Part shown: one piece after another, positions 13,066 through 25,986 of the stretch | How the letters are laid out: each line of letters starts with the position of its first letter | Position numbering within the stretch: the stretch's first letter is position 1 | Source: Luscinia megarhynchos | Lineage: Eukaryota; Chordata; Aves; Passeriformes; Turdidae | Assembly: GCA_034336665.1 (NCBI GenBank) | Contig: CM067592.1 | Coordinates: 38,257,889-38,321,888 of the forward strand | Length of the DNA: 64,000 nucleotides | Direction: 5' to 3' | Position numbers and translations under genes: made by a program | The notes under the pieces: generated by a model | What the model saw: the letters and a program-made list of their open reading frames with translations, nothing else | Told to the model about the DNA's origin: nothing | Databases searched by the model: none

Positions 13066-13241
13066 GAATATATAAAACCCTGGTTCCCATTCAGCTCTAC
13101 TAAGAGACTCTTTCTTGAACTGATACCTATCATTGATCTGGTAGGACTGATTGCTGAAGAGCTATCACATCTCTTCATTCAAGAACTTAGGAATTTGAAA
13201 ATTATGTTTAAGATGTGTCGTCAAAACCTGCATACTTCTGG
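13066..13241 (+). other. Candidate cryptic exon in LRRC2 intron
   Basis: A long pyrimidine-rich stretch (13004-13035) and AAATTTCAG precede an open frame that would follow coding exon 2 in phase 0 and stays open for more than 58 codons. A possible donor GTATTG lies at 13242. The resulting 176-nt insert would shift the downstream LRRC2 frame. No known LRRC2 sequence corresponds to it, so I do not call it coding. Confidence 0.2.
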
Positions 13242-13514
13242 GTATTGTAAACCTTAGTTTAGAGTTACTTTAGAAAAATAAACAGAGAGATTACAGCTCC
13301 TTAGACATTGATATAATATCAACTGCAAATTAGACTTTTCTGTCGCTTATTATCTTTTGCCAAACCATTAAAATTTTGCTATGTCACTGTAAGCCAGGAT
13401 TTACATTAGGAGGCAAAGTCAAACACATGTTTTTTTCTGTTTTCCAAAATATTTAATTTTAATCTGACACTCTGAAAAATGTCACTTAAGAGAAATTGGT
13501 GTAATGCTGCACAT

Positions 13515-14736
13515 ATTAGGCCACCTTGAGCAGTACATTCCTAGCCACCATGGGTTTTGATATTCTGGTCTCCTTTTATGACCAGGTGACCTGCCTGGTG
13601 GGTGCAGAAAATGCTGTGGATGTCGTGTCCCTGGACTTCAGCACAATTTGGCCTTTGACACTGTCTCCCACAGCACACTCCTGGAGAAGCTGCAGCCCAT
13701 GGCTTGGACAGGAGCACTCTGTGCTGGGTTAGGAACTGGCTGGATGGCTGGCCCAGAGAGTGGAGGTGAATGGTGCTGCATCCAGCTGGGGGTCAGCACC
13801 AGTGGTGTTCCTCAGGGCTCTGTGCTGGGCCAGTCCTGTTCAATATTTTCATTGATGACATGGATGAGGGTGTTGAGTTTTTCATTAGTAAATTTGCAGA
13901 CAACATTAAGCTGGGAGCATGTGTTGATCTGTTGGAAGGTAGGACGGCTCTGGAATGGTTGGATGGATGGGCAGAGTCCAACAGGATGAGGTTTAACAAG
14001 TCCAAGTGCCAGGTCCTGCATTTTGGCCACAATAACCCCCTGCAGTGCTACAGGCTGGGGATGGTGTGGCTGGACAGTGCCCAGGCAGAAAGGGACCTGG
14101 GGGTGCTGGTCAGCAGCCCCTGAACATGAGCCAGCAGTGAGCCCTGGGGGCCAAGAAGGCCAGTGGAACCCTGGCCTGTATCAGGAATAGTGAGTCCAGC
14201 AGGAGCAGGGAGGTCATTCTGCCCCTGTGCTCAGCACTGGTGAGGCCACACCTTGAGTGCTGTGTCCAGTTCTGTCCCCTCAGTTTAGGAAGGACCTTGA
14301 GACCCTTGAGTGTGTCCAGAGGAGGCAACGAGGCTGGTGAGGGGCTTGGAACACAAACCCTGTGAGGAATGGCTGAGGGAGCTGGGGCTGCTTGTCCTGG
14401 AGAAAAGGAGACTCAGGGGTGACCTTATCACTCTCTACAACTCCCTGAAATGTGGTTGTGGTTTGGTGGGGGTTGATCTCTTTCTCCAGGCAGCAAGTGA
14501 CAGAGCGAGAGGACAAAATCTTAAGCTGTGCCAAGGGAAATATAGGTTGGATATTAGGAAAAGTTTTTTACAGCAAGAGTGATCAAGTACTGAATTTGTA
14601 CCTGGAAGATGGTGGAGTGTTTGAAAAAAGGTTTGGATTTGGCACTCGGTGCCATGGTATACTTGAGGTGTTGGGCTGGGTTGTACTCTATGATCGTGAA
14701 GGTCTCTTCCAAACTTGTGATTCTGTGATTCTGTGT
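13515..14736 (+). mobile_element. CR1 LINE copy with ORF2 RT remnant
   Basis: Translated pieces give the CR1 reverse-transcriptase order: a DFS...FDTVSHSTLLEKL block at 13636-13695 with one frameshift, GVPQGSVLG at about 13804-13830, [10 protein letters not shown] at about 13845-13871, KFADNIKLG at 13891-13917, then the thumb and C-terminal region. It ends in a TGATTCTGTGATTCTGTG tail. The catalytic FADD is FADN here. Several frameshifts are present (13.64 and 13.77 kb frames differ), so it is dead. Confidence 0.93.
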
Positions 14737-15894
14737 GGTTTTTTTTTTAATCAGATGCTCAGTGGGTCTGTATCAAACAGCCATCAAGTCTCATTGTCCA
14801 GCTCTAGCTTAGTTGAAGTGGGTTTCCTCTTTCCTTTTCTTTTGTCTGCAAACAAATCACAGCTGATTTATTTAGAGATCAAAATTGAAATGTTACTTTC
14901 TAACAGTTGTCTGTCTAACAGATAATTATTTTAAAATTGTGAAAATTTATTTGACAAAGTTTCGAAAGAAGTTTATATCCACTTACTGCAGAAATTGCGT
15001 AAAGTTTTCATCTGTTATACAAATCAGACTACTTATTTTGCTTTATAAAATCTGAACCAAAGATAGAATCAGATACTATAGTCTTTTCCTCTATTACTTT
15101 CTCACAAAAGAAAAGTATTCACATTTAAGCAAAATGAATTTTCAGACTATAACCTCAGTGCTGCACAGTCTGGAAATTTGCACATGAATAAAATCTGTGG
15201 ACATATGACAGTTTTCTCACAGAAGTCTATATGTTATGTATCTGGGAGCTTTGGGTCAATTGTGGTTTAGGTTTTTTTTCATGTTTTTTTGCACACACAA
15301 ATACATCTATGAGTTGAAAGTTTCAGTGATTAAGCACTCAGGGACTTGGAGAAGTAAGAATTTGATTTCCTGTGCAGATTTATAGGCACATAACCAACTG
15401 GATTTGCTGTTCACTGGTTGCTTTCCATTGGCAGCAGCAAACAGCACTGTTCTGTAAAGTATCCATTTGGGGATGAGCTGCTGAATCTTCTATCTTCCTT
15501 TTAGCTGATAAGTATTTCCATTACGTTTCCCCTTTTCTCTCATCAATGAAGCAGTAATATGTCCTCCAGACAGTTGATAGCTAAATCTGAGTAGGTTGTT
15601 GGTGTGACTTAGAGGTTTAGTTTTGAGAACAAGGCTTGTTTCTGAGCTATACCATTTCTTTTTATGGATGCTAGGAACATAAGTCTCATGGAGGAGCAAC
15701 CCCCATTATAGGGATGTGGCTTTAACATGTCCTTTTTATAGGTCTCAATGTCAGAGTGACCAGGTTATCTAGATGGTAAAACCATAGTCTGGTTAGAAAG
15801 AAGCTTTTACTTTCTGCTCCATATTCATATAGCATCTGCCTTACTGATTTATTGTTGAGTAGAAGGTTAAAAAGTGGTCTTGTAAAATGCTCTA

Positions 15895-16110
15895 TGATGG
15901 AGTCATAGTGTTGTTTAGGCTGAAAAGACCCTTAAGCTCATTGAGACAAACCATTAACCTAGCAGTTGAGGGATGTAGTCGATGCCTTTGGTCATGCTTT
16001 GCCATGAGGCTATCTAGCACCTAGAGAACGTGGTCTCTCCTTATCTCTGAGGATATCTTTCCACAGCCAGAGTACTTGTGGATAGATAATGATATTCACC
16101 CAGCTGCAAG
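15895..16110 (-). mobile_element. CR1 LINE 3' fragment, decayed
   Basis: The + strand begins with a diverged form of the reversed CR1 tail (GAGTCATAGTGTTGTTTAGG, CTGAAAAGACCCTTAAGCTCA, CAAACCATTAACCTAGCAG). The rest fades into unrecognisable sequence near 16100. Confidence 0.6.
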
Positions 16111-16298
16111 AGCTTGGGAGAACTTGGGTAAATATTTCGAAAATAATCTGCATCACGCTTTTTCGAAAATAATATCAGACCTTCTTCTGAGAACCTTAGT
16201 AAAGGTGAAAATCAGAGCAGATAGCATATTTTGAATCCCTAATAGGAATTCTTTCCTTCGAGACTTGTGCCACTTTTTTCCCACCTCTCAAATATCAC

Positions 16299-16307
16299 TA
16301 TATAATA

Positions 16308-16338
<31 letters not shown>

Positions 16339-16345
16339 ATATAAT
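16299..16345. repeat. AT-only palindromic tract
   Basis: About 47 nt of A and T only, mostly TA repeats with TAATAT interruptions at both sides, capable of cruciform or hairpin formation. Confidence 0.95.
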
Positions 16346-17259
16346 GCATTTTCATTAGGTGGATACCCACCGTTCCTTGTATTTGTAAAGTAATTATTTT
16401 AACACATCTGAGAAAAGATAAAGCTCTTTGACAGCAACAAAATAGTGAGGGGAAAAAAAGAGAAATAATTTTGTAATAATTAGCCTTTAACACTTTTTGG
16501 TTTATTTCTCCTTTTAGTGTTTGTGACTATGGGCTTCCTTAAAGGCATGTATTTCTGTAAAGAAGATGAATAGAGTGAGCGATTTATGGATTTAAGGCCA
16601 AGGAATTATGACACAGTGTTAAAGTAGACAAGGGAGCAGTGTAGTTTGTGGTTTTAACAAAGCTAGAGTGACAGTGGGATCAGTGAAAAGAGACTGGAAA
16701 TAAGAAGAATCAAGTACAAATCTTGCTTCTTTCTAACAGTCTTAAACATGACACAGCTAGCACTGGTATGCCTTGGAAGGGATAAGTACAGAAATGAAAA
16801 CTATTTTAATGCCAGGAAAACAAAAGGAGAAAATGTTAGACAGCAACAGTGAATGGCACACTATAGTGTTCTGTGTAACTCACATGAAAGTAGAAAGCTC
16901 ACACAAAAAATACTAGGTTAGACAAGTAGGCACAAAGTAGTAGCTAAAGGCACTAGAACTTAATTTTACAGTGTATGAATTCTGAAAAAAATCTATTCTG
17001 TTTATGCAGATCCATATTTCCTTGTAGATCAACAGCCCTGGAAATAGAACTGGCCTTTGGGCTTGAAGAGCAAGTACTCAGCAAGTCACTCTGAATCTGA
17101 AAGACATTTTGTAGCTTGGGTTCTTCCTGGTAGCTTGCTTCAGCCTGTGGGCAGTGGTTGATAACTACACTTATGAGATAGTCTTACCTTTATCTGTCAA
17201 AGCTCCATCTGGGGCTGCTTGACAACACCCTTAAGGTTCAGGGGTCATTGTCTGCCTTT

Positions 17260-17520
17260 TACATACCGGATAAATATTTTAGGCTGTACATTAGGGAAAA
17301 TTCTTCACAGAAAAAGTGTTTGGATATTGGAATGGGCTGCCCAGGGAGCTGGTGGAATCACTGTCCCTGGAGGAGTGTAAGAAAAGAATGGATGTGGCAC
17401 TTGGTGCCATGGTTTGACAAGGTGGGGTTAGGCCACAGGTTGGACTCGATCTCAAAGGTCTTTTCTGAGCTAGTTAATTCTGTGATTCTGTGGTTCTGTA
17501 GTTCTGTGGTTCTGTGACTC
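17260..17520 (+). mobile_element. CR1 LINE 3' end
   Basis: It reads ATTAGGGAAAATTCTTCACAG, GGGCTGCCCAGGGAGCTGG, TGGATGTGGCACTTGGTGCC and a tail of repeated TTCTGTG(A/G)-type octamers expanded to six or more units. Only the last 260 nt of the element are present. Confidence 0.9.
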
Positions 17521-18549
17521 AAGTGTCTACCTTGCTTGGGTATGCATTTCTGCCAGCTGGGGACAGTAATGAATTATATGCAGTATATGCAGTTAGGAAA
17601 GAAAAGAGCATATAGTAAAAAATGGGCTGGTCTCTTAATCATAGAATCGCAATTTGATATTGTGAATGAAATCAGACAGGTTTTCTCTTCTTTTCTCTTT
17701 TAATAAAAAATGGGGAGAATCCAGTTGTATTGCCTAAGAAATGAATCTCCTAAATCTTCCTGCGTTCACAAAACACTTGGGACTTTAAAAGCATGAGAAT
17801 GGTGTGTTGTGCCACAAGTAATTTCAGGTTCCCAAGGTATGTTTCAGAAAAATAAAAGTATTTATTTGAGAGTTTTACAGGCAAACACATTGTGAAAAAA
17901 AAAATTATATATATAAAAATATATGTATGGATTGTGGACCTTCAAATTGTGTGCTTGAATTGGATGATTAGGAAAAGAAAAAAAAAAAAAAGCAAAATTG
18001 ATGCAACACTTGAGAACCTCTGTACACATAAACATGTATCTACTCAATTAAATTAGTTCTTCAGAGAAACAACCATTAGAACTAGAAACTGAGGCAAAAT
18101 AATGCCATGAATATTCATATGAATTTTAAAACTAAATCACTTTAACTCTGTTTTTCCCCTCTGAGTGTTTACTTTCTGCTGTTAATTAATGAATGTTTAT
18201 TCTCTAGTGAATCAGGGAATTTTAAATGTTTTCCACAAAATATTGAAGATAAACAAATTTTTTAATGTTGTGATATCAATATTGGCAGAGGAAAGCTGAT
18301 GATGCTCCTCAAATACATAGTAGGACTGTTCTTGGCTATGCTGCTTTACCTGAGTAGAGAATTTGGATACGTACCTACTTTAAAAAACTTTAATGTTAGA
18401 TGTGCAAATAAGTGAGTGGTGGTAAAATTCTTTACTCACAAATCATTATTTCTTGCATTTGATTTCCTCACAGAACAAGGCAACAAATGACTATATTTGT
18501 ATTTATTCTCACAGTTTTATTGTCTGACGTAATATGTATTTTCACTGAG

Positions 18550-18640
18550 AAGAGAAAAGAATCAGTGAGGTTTGAAAAGACATTTAAGGTCATTGAGTCC
18601 AGCCATTAATTAACATTAACATTTATGTTGATAGCCCACA
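18550..18640 (-). mobile_element. Small CR1 3' fragment
   Basis: GAATCAGTGAGGTTTGAAAAG, ACATTTAAGGTCATTGAGTCC and AGCCATTAAT follow the reversed CR1 tail in order, with about one mismatch in five to six bases. It is a short and old fragment. Confidence 0.5.
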
Positions 18641-19859
18641 GAGAAGGAGCATGGGGGCTCTCCTGCTCTGCCTGTCGGTATGGGCTTTGCCAGCAGTCCT
18701 CTTTCTCTCAAGAAGCAATAGGCATGAGTGAGGTTGGAAAATCATCCCGTTTTATTGACATGTCCATGACACGTACCCCCTCCACCCCAACCCTGCTTCC
18801 TTGGGATCACGATGTCCCACCATAGATTTGCAAATGTTCATGGTTTAAAGGAATGAAAAAACCAGAGGGTTCAAAAAAACTCATGAAGTTTCATCAGCAA
18901 ATTACCGTTAAACTCGATATTAAATTCCTCTACCTAAATGAAGGTGAAAATGCAACCAAATCCTGGTACAAGAACACTAATTTTACTCTGTGTACCAATT
19001 TTATTAAGCTATGGGTAAAAAAGAATGAGGTTGGGAAGAGGGAGAGAGAGATACAGAGTTAGATGGGGTTGTACAAACAGAAAGTAGCTACTAGACAATC
19101 CTTGTTTAAACTATATGATGCAAACGTTATTAAGCCTTTCCTTACACTACCTTTTTACTTAAATTTTGATCAGTTGTAATAGTCTTTGATCACATACTTC
19201 ATCCATGGTGGTGACATACCAAACAGAGGGAAAAAATAAGGAGGAAGCAGAAGAGATAATGCAATAAATATATGCTTCATATGTGAAACAATTGCCATGC
19301 CAATCATCAAAGAAATAAATCCAGTTAGCAACATCATTCCAAATTACAGTAGCCATGAGCCCTACCCTATGAGTTCCTATGATCAGAGTATAAACATCAG
19401 CCAGGAGGTGGGGCTCCCACCATTAAACCACTCATTTGGCTTCACGGATTGAAACAATTCTGCAGCTTAACCAGCTAGCTCTTTCATCTTAGCTCATGCT
19501 AAGTAGAAGCATGGAAGTAGAGGCATAATGAATGCTAATACAACATTCTGAGTTATAGACAACTCATAACACATCTTGTCCTTTTAAGTAATTGATTTTG
19601 TAAAGCCTTTTTTGTTGGGTTTGCAACTTTAGTTCTCCAGAGGCAAATATTGTCCAATTGCTTGATGTATGCATTTGCTATGTGATGTGGTCTGAGAACT
19701 ATATAAGGTCTATCTTAAATCTCAAAGCTAATCTGAATCCTCAGCAGCTCCTCATCTTGCAAATTCAGGTGCCATTATAGTCATCAAATATATTTAGGGA
19801 GACAATGGGAACAAACTAGTTTTTGGCAGATAGTGGGTATGAAGGGTTCCACAAATACT

Positions 19860-22800
19860 GACTGTTGGACATGGGTCCAGTGCATCTTGGCTTCCAGGAA
19901 CTGGGCCCAATGTCAAGCCATGGGGTGAAAAAGTCCCGAGTTAGGCCCATGGGGTGTGTGTTTGGGGGTGGTAATATCCTTCAGTGCTTTGTCATAAGGT
20001 ACTGTGTAGGGATAGAAATGCAGAGACAACTGGCTATGGGCAGAGCTTCTCAGGTGGCCTTGCTCCTTTTTTATTTGTGGCACAGTTACTTGCTGCAGTG
20101 AGGTTAATGTCTCAGCAGGGACACAAACAACATCTCCCTTCCCAAGAATTTTTTTCTCTGAAGCAGATCACTGAATTATATCCTCTGGGATCTTTAACCC
20201 TAAACCTCCAAGTTGCTCAATAATATAATTTTGAATATTTCCCACTTTACCTGCATCTGGGCTCCCAATCAATATGTCATCAATATAGTGGTGGGTCTTT
20301 ATCCCCTTGTCCACTGGAATTGTAGATAATTTTGGGCTAGGGTAAAATGTGTTAGCATGGAGGAGTCCTATTATCCCTACAGTATTTGGTGAAAGTGTAT
20401 TTAACCTCCTTCCATGTGAAAGCAAAACAACTCCAATGGCTCTCCTGAAATGGAACCACAACATACATATCTTTCACATTGGTGGTAGCTAAACTTGGAT
20501 GAGCTTTCTGTATTATGGCAATTAACTTAGCAATGATAGGCACTGCTGCTGATAAAGGTGCATTTAATTTTCCATAATCCATGGTCAATTCCATTTTCTG
20601 TTTGGCTTTTTTTGCTGGTCAAACAGAATAATTACAAGGAGAGTGAATGGAAACAATTATCTCCTTTTTCTGAAAGTCTAATATCACTTCAGAAATTCCT
20701 CCTGGACTTGATAGGAGGTACTTCTTACAGAGGGATTTTCTTGCCCTGAAGGCATGTTTCTCACTTGCTGGGCAAATTTATCATCATGCACAGTCCATTC
20801 TTTCAGATGTCTCTGGAAGTGGGTTGGAAGCCTTTGAGGGTTTTGGGTGCCTTGATATCCCCCTACAGTCCAAGGCCGCATCTTGGCCTTCTGCCTGTAC
20901 TTAGGTGCTACTTTGTTGTGCTTCTCTCTGGAAGCTACAATAAGCATGTTTGTCCTGGAAAAGTGCTGTTCCACTCGGGCCCGCACAGGCTACTCTGTAT
21001 GGCAGTCTTCTCCAGCCACATCCCGTTCTTTCCCACGGCATGCTACTACCAAAGCTCCTCGGTTACTATCAACAGTTCTTGTCTTTTATTACCAAAATAC
21101 TTGTCTGGATCCACAGCCATCCCTATGCTTATTGTTGTTTGAGACATACACATTAGCCCCCTGTCTCCTGGGATTTTACAGGGTTCTGCACAGGCTTAGG
21201 GCCAGCTGCCATCTCCAGAGATCCACCTGACGCTGGCAGAGGGATGCTACAGCTCTGGCTGTCCTGTGATGCAGGGCTCCAGAACACCCTGCACACACAA
21301 GTGCCCTCCTGAAGAGGGAGACCTATTGTGTGGGGACAGCTGTAGGTGTGAACCTGCTTAGGATACACTCAGATGAATTCCTGTTCCACAACCACTAACT
21401 CTTCCTCCAGTGGTCTCTTTGGAGGCGATTCTTTCACTCACATCCCACATATCGTCAAGGTTGAAAAACATTCTTCCTCCCAATCCATGTTTTCATCCGA
21501 GCAGGACAGCAGATCCAGGTCACACGAAGGCCTGTTGTGGACCCACCTCGGCAGACCCAATTCGGTGCTCCAGGTGTGTGCACTTGACCGTCCCAGTGCA
21601 CGGTAAGACCTCCTTCCTCAGTACTCCAATTTTTGTCTGTGCTGTCCTCTTTCTGGGACAGCTCTTGGTCTCTGTTGTCTTGCCAGTCTTTCTCCCTTTA
21701 GCCAAGGTCTCTGCCTCGGTCGCTGATGCTGATAGGGGTGCCCATGCTGCCAGTCCTACTTGATGCTCACTGAGGACATGGGCTTCCATCTGGCTTGATG
21801 TGGAGGATCTGGGGATGACCAGCAGGGCCTGGATCTCTCTGCCTGCTGCTCTGGATGGTGCTGTCATCCTCATATCCATCATTTCAGCCACCCAGAGAGG
21901 CTAGTTAAACAAGGTCAAAGCTGAGCCCATTTCTCTACTGCTTAAGGTTGGCTACTGAGGTGGGATACTCCATTGTTAAAGCCCCAGTACTCTGACCATT
22001 CCTGTTCTGTGAGGGGCAAGGGAGACTTCTCTTTTCTAGCACTCCAGCTTTGGTTTTCATTGTGCTCCACTTGAGACATCTCTTGGGGGTCGTAGCATCT
22101 CAAGCATTCTGTCTCCTCTACCAAGACCTTCCTCCTGGTCTCTGGTACTTGCAGGACTGCCCCTGCCCCTTGCCCGCTGAGGGTGTAGGTTTCCAGAGGG
22201 CTTGGCAGGGAGCTGGGTGATGGGCAGCAGGGGCTGTGTGCAGCAGCTCCCTGGCTCTCCACCTCTGCTGCTCTCACCTGCTTGATGGTGTCAGAAGCTG
22301 CTGCCTTGGCCATCTCTTGATCTTCAGTGGTGATAGGCACATAGCATTCCTCTGCCTGCAGAGCTGCCTATGGCTGCCTGTGCTCCCAGGCAGGAGGAGA
22401 AAGCTGAAGGGGAGGAGGAGGAGGAGGTTTCATCCCCCCAATCCTTCACCCTGTGCCTCTTTGGCAGCCTCTGCCACTGAGGCATCCAGGGCAGATGCTA
22501 TCTCCTGAGGAAAGGCTCTCCTGGGATTGGACACTCTGGGTCTCCTCAAGTAATCTCAGGCTCAGGGCATGCCCCTGTATTAACAGTGGTCTCTGGGCAC
22601 CACGAGGTCCCTGCATCACTGAGGGCCCAGAAATGTGCTGCTGCAATGGGGTCACACCCAGCGCCCTTGTAACAGCGGGGTGGGATGCGCAGAGCTGGCT
22701 GGGACAGAGTGGACCCAGCTGGAAACAGCCATGCCTGGCATAAGGCAGACCCTGCTTTTTCTCCACACAGAGGCTCCAGCTGAGCTAAACCATCCCCTCC

Positions 22801-22900
22801 CACTCAGCCCCAGTGCTTGTGGCCCTGCTGAGCTCAGCCCAGCCTGCCTGCAGCTGCCCGGGGTGCCACCAGCCTGGGCAGCCAGCGGCTGGGCAGGGAT
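19860..22900 (-). mobile_element. Decayed endogenous retrovirus internal region
   Basis: Around the RT remnant, minus-strand sequence stays open in short frames and changes composition: 20700-21900 and the GC-rich, Pro- and Ser-coding 21900-22900 stand out from the AT-rich intron. For a minus-strand provirus, gag and protease would be expected at higher coordinates, which fits frames at 21520-21891 and 21942-22340, but I recognise no zinc knuckle or DTG protease box there. No flanking LTR pair was identified. Boundaries and the gag assignment are inference. Confidence 0.5.
20168..20600 (-). pseudogene. Endogenous retroviral reverse transcriptase remnant
   Basis: On the minus strand, one frame at 20352-20594 carries a retroviral RT palm pattern (MDYGKLNAPL, then VKDMYVVVPFQE and FAFTW), and a second frame at 20168-20464 carries the YIDD catalytic box within THHYIDDILIGS. 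The two frames differ, so at least one frameshift lies near 20400-20460 and the protein is broken. The YIDD box, rather than the usual YMDD or YVDD, and the context of ERVL-like LTRs favour an ERVL-like element, but class is not certain. Confidence 0.85.
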
Positions 22901-25900
22901 GTCTGGATGTCAGAATCAGCTACTTGTTGATAGAATTACCTTGTTAAGGTTTAGGGCTTGCCACCCAACAACCCTTTCTGTGCAGAGCTGTAAATTAATC
23001 GAAGAACACTTGTGTGTGTGTCAGCCTTTTACACACTGGGTGAAAGACAACGCACAGTTGTTTTGGGAGAACTGGGGGGACATGGGAGCAGTGCCAGTGT
23101 TGTGCAGGGGACCTGCAGCAGGGAGTGCCTGGAACAAGCTTCATTTTTTTTTAAAGAGTGTGAGATTTGGGTCCAAAATTTTATTTTGGCCCATGATGGA
23201 TTAAAGCATAGAGCTGGAAAAGAAACTGAATTTAAACTTCTTAGAGCTTTGATCATAGTTTTAGTTCAGGCTCAGGTCTAACAGGTGAATTCTCTCCAAA
23301 TTCGAAATAATCAGCAGTGGTTGTATGTTCGTTATTTATTTCCTTTTCAAACTTTTTCTCTTCTAAAAATCAAACAAGTTTGAGGTATTGTTTTGCTGTT
23401 AAAGGCGAAAGACAGGCTATCCTCCAAGTGTCAGTCTTCATGCAGCAATTTATCAGCAGGCTGCCAGCTTTAGCGTGGCAGTAGAAGATTACAAAAGAAC
23501 ACAAGAGAATCAGAGTAAAGCAAACATAAAGCTTGTGGAAGTTTCAGTTCCCATCCCTATCTAGTTTGTAATGAAGCAAAATATCACATCTGTTTATGTT
23601 TCTCCAATACAAATATAAATGCATTTTAAAATGGAAAATACCGAAAAAGCACACAGCAAAGAATTTGCATGCTTGCATTTGCAAATTATAAATGTGATCA
23701 TATGATATAAAGAAATATTCACAAGAAAGAGAAGCAAGATGGTAGTTGGTAGAGGAACGGAATCTACTTCCATTCCTTTGAAGTCATGTCTAAATGTATT
23801 TCTCTTGCTGCAGAGGAATATCTTCTTGTGCTCTAAACAAGTCTTAATGCAGATATAAAGATTAAAAAAAATTATGCATTAATAATAAACACATTTTTTG
23901 TATTTTGTCTTAATTTTTCTAAAATGATGAATGAATTTGGTCTTTATCTGGTAGAGAGCCTTGTGTGCTGCACTGTTTTCAATGTACCAAGGACAATTTT
24001 GTGGAGTGCCCCCTTCAGTGTGGGGGAACAGCATGACTGTTGGCTTCAGAGGAGAAAGGGCTGTATTTGCCCCCAAAGAGCTGGAGATTGTGTATTGTGA
24101 CAATAAAGTGCAAAAACCAGTAGGTCAATAGACCTGAACTTGGAGAAATAGAGTGGAAAAGAGTGTCTGTTAATAAAACATCTTTTCCCATCCAATATGA
24201 TTATTCATATCTCTCTATGAATCATAGTTCTTCCCTACAGAGATATCTATGACACTCCAGCTAAATACTATCCTCTGTGCGCTGAATTTTCCATTCTTTA
24301 CAGGTAGGAAAGACAATACCAATTGAATTTGCTGTTCTCATTTTATTCTGCTGCAGAAAAATGTGCAGCACTGAAGATGAGAAATAGTAACTAATTCCAG
24401 AAAGTTGGAGGGATTTCTCACTACCAGCCCTGAGGCATCTGAGGCATTTTAATTTTTAATTGTCATAAATGGGCAAATACATGATGGATCACAATGCAGT
24501 ACATACACACCCCTAACCAGCAAGTGAATTAAGAAATTACACTATCTGTATCAAATATGGAAGGGAAGGTAGTAAGGCAGAAAAACAATATATAATTTTT
24601 ATGTCTGCATACATAAATTTGAAAAGAACTGAAATGAGAGGCAGTAACAATAAAAAAAAGCTTCTGATCGACAGTCCAGGAAAATTACTGTTAGATGTTT
24701 TAATTTAACTAAGAGTTAAATAGCACCATTACTAATCCAGAAATTCAGCATTAAACAAAAAAAATCAAATGCATCATTCTTACAAATGTCTTGGGAGATC
24801 TATGAAATCTAGAAGAAAACAAAGGAGAGGGCAATATCCTTGTTATAAAAACAGTAATTCAATACCGTGTCATATTCTTCAGACAAAGGAAACAAATCTA
24901 AAATTTCTCATAAGAATCAAACGCTGATACTTTCACATCTCTTCTTATAGAGCAAAGTTAGTGGTAGAACCCCTTCCAGAATATTTATTCCACATGTTAT
25001 TACCAGTTCATAGTATTATAAAACCTAGGACAGACAGGTAAATTATGCAATGCTAAAGAAAGTGGAGTTTAAATGATCTGATCTTCCACTTTTGGAATTG
25101 ATTTTTGTCTGCTTCAAGTTCAAAGAATTTGGTGACATAATCCAAACAAAGACTTGTACATCTGAGTACCAATTAATTAAAACAATTTTGTAAGAATCAA
25201 AGGCTTTATAAATTTAAATTTCATTCATGTATTGAAGAGTTTTGATAAATAGAATAATCTGAAAATTACTCAGAAATTAAAGAAAATTTCAAAATTTCTG
25301 GAATTTGGAAAACAAAGGATTCTGCATGAATAAATCAAAAATTACTTTCAAATATGGACTGATTTAAAAATAATTTTTAAATTTTTTTTTTTTTTTCATT
25401 CTAAAGATTTCCTTAGAAATCCTCTAAAATTTTTTTTAACATTGCTGTAACATCTTAGGAAGTTAAACCAAGTGATATATGTGCGTAGTATCTGAAATGG
25501 TTTATACTCCCTCTTGGAAAACAAGTTTTGAGACATTGGCAGGTATTCAGAACAAAATCACACCTTGTTTTTTTTTTATTTTCTTTTTTAGCAAACCCTG
25601 TTTAGATATTCTCTATGCACTCTTCTGTTCTGCACTTTTCTGTGCTGAATTTTCCTGCATCTTGATGTGCGAATTAAAGCACCGAAATGTTTTTTAAAGA
25701 AATCTTCCATCTGGAAAAAGGAAATAATGTGTGAGACACCAAACAGATTGAGTTCTTTGGATAGGTTTCTGTTTTGGAGCAAATAATTGCATTAAGAGTT
25801 AAAAAAATGAACATGTGATGAAGACAGCTGCAATGCTCTTCAAAAGCAGACAGCTTCTGTAAGGCTTTGGCAAACAACAATTCTACATTAAGATAATTAA

Positions 25901-25986
25901 GGCAAAGTGCATTTTTCTATTTGGAAACAGGGTAACAAAATTCTAACTTCATGCTTTCTATTTACCTCTTCTTATTTCATTGACAG

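Larger units (their letters stand above)
12242..25986 (+). other. LRRC2 intron between coding exons 2 and 3
   Basis: An intron of about 13.7 kb. It holds CR1 pieces at 13515-14736, 15895-16110, 17260-17520 and 18550-18640, an AT tract at 16299-16345, and a decayed retroviral region at about 19860-22900. The stretches 14737-15894, 16346-17259, 17521-18549 and 22950-25986 are AT-rich with nothing recognised. A short open stretch at 13066-13257 behind a good acceptor is discussed in findings. Confidence 0.85.

Noticed and set aside
22446..23204. Overlapping open frames on both strands in GC-rich sequence
   Set aside because: High GC lowers stop frequency; no conserved domain seen. Kept only as part of the uncertain retroviral relic.
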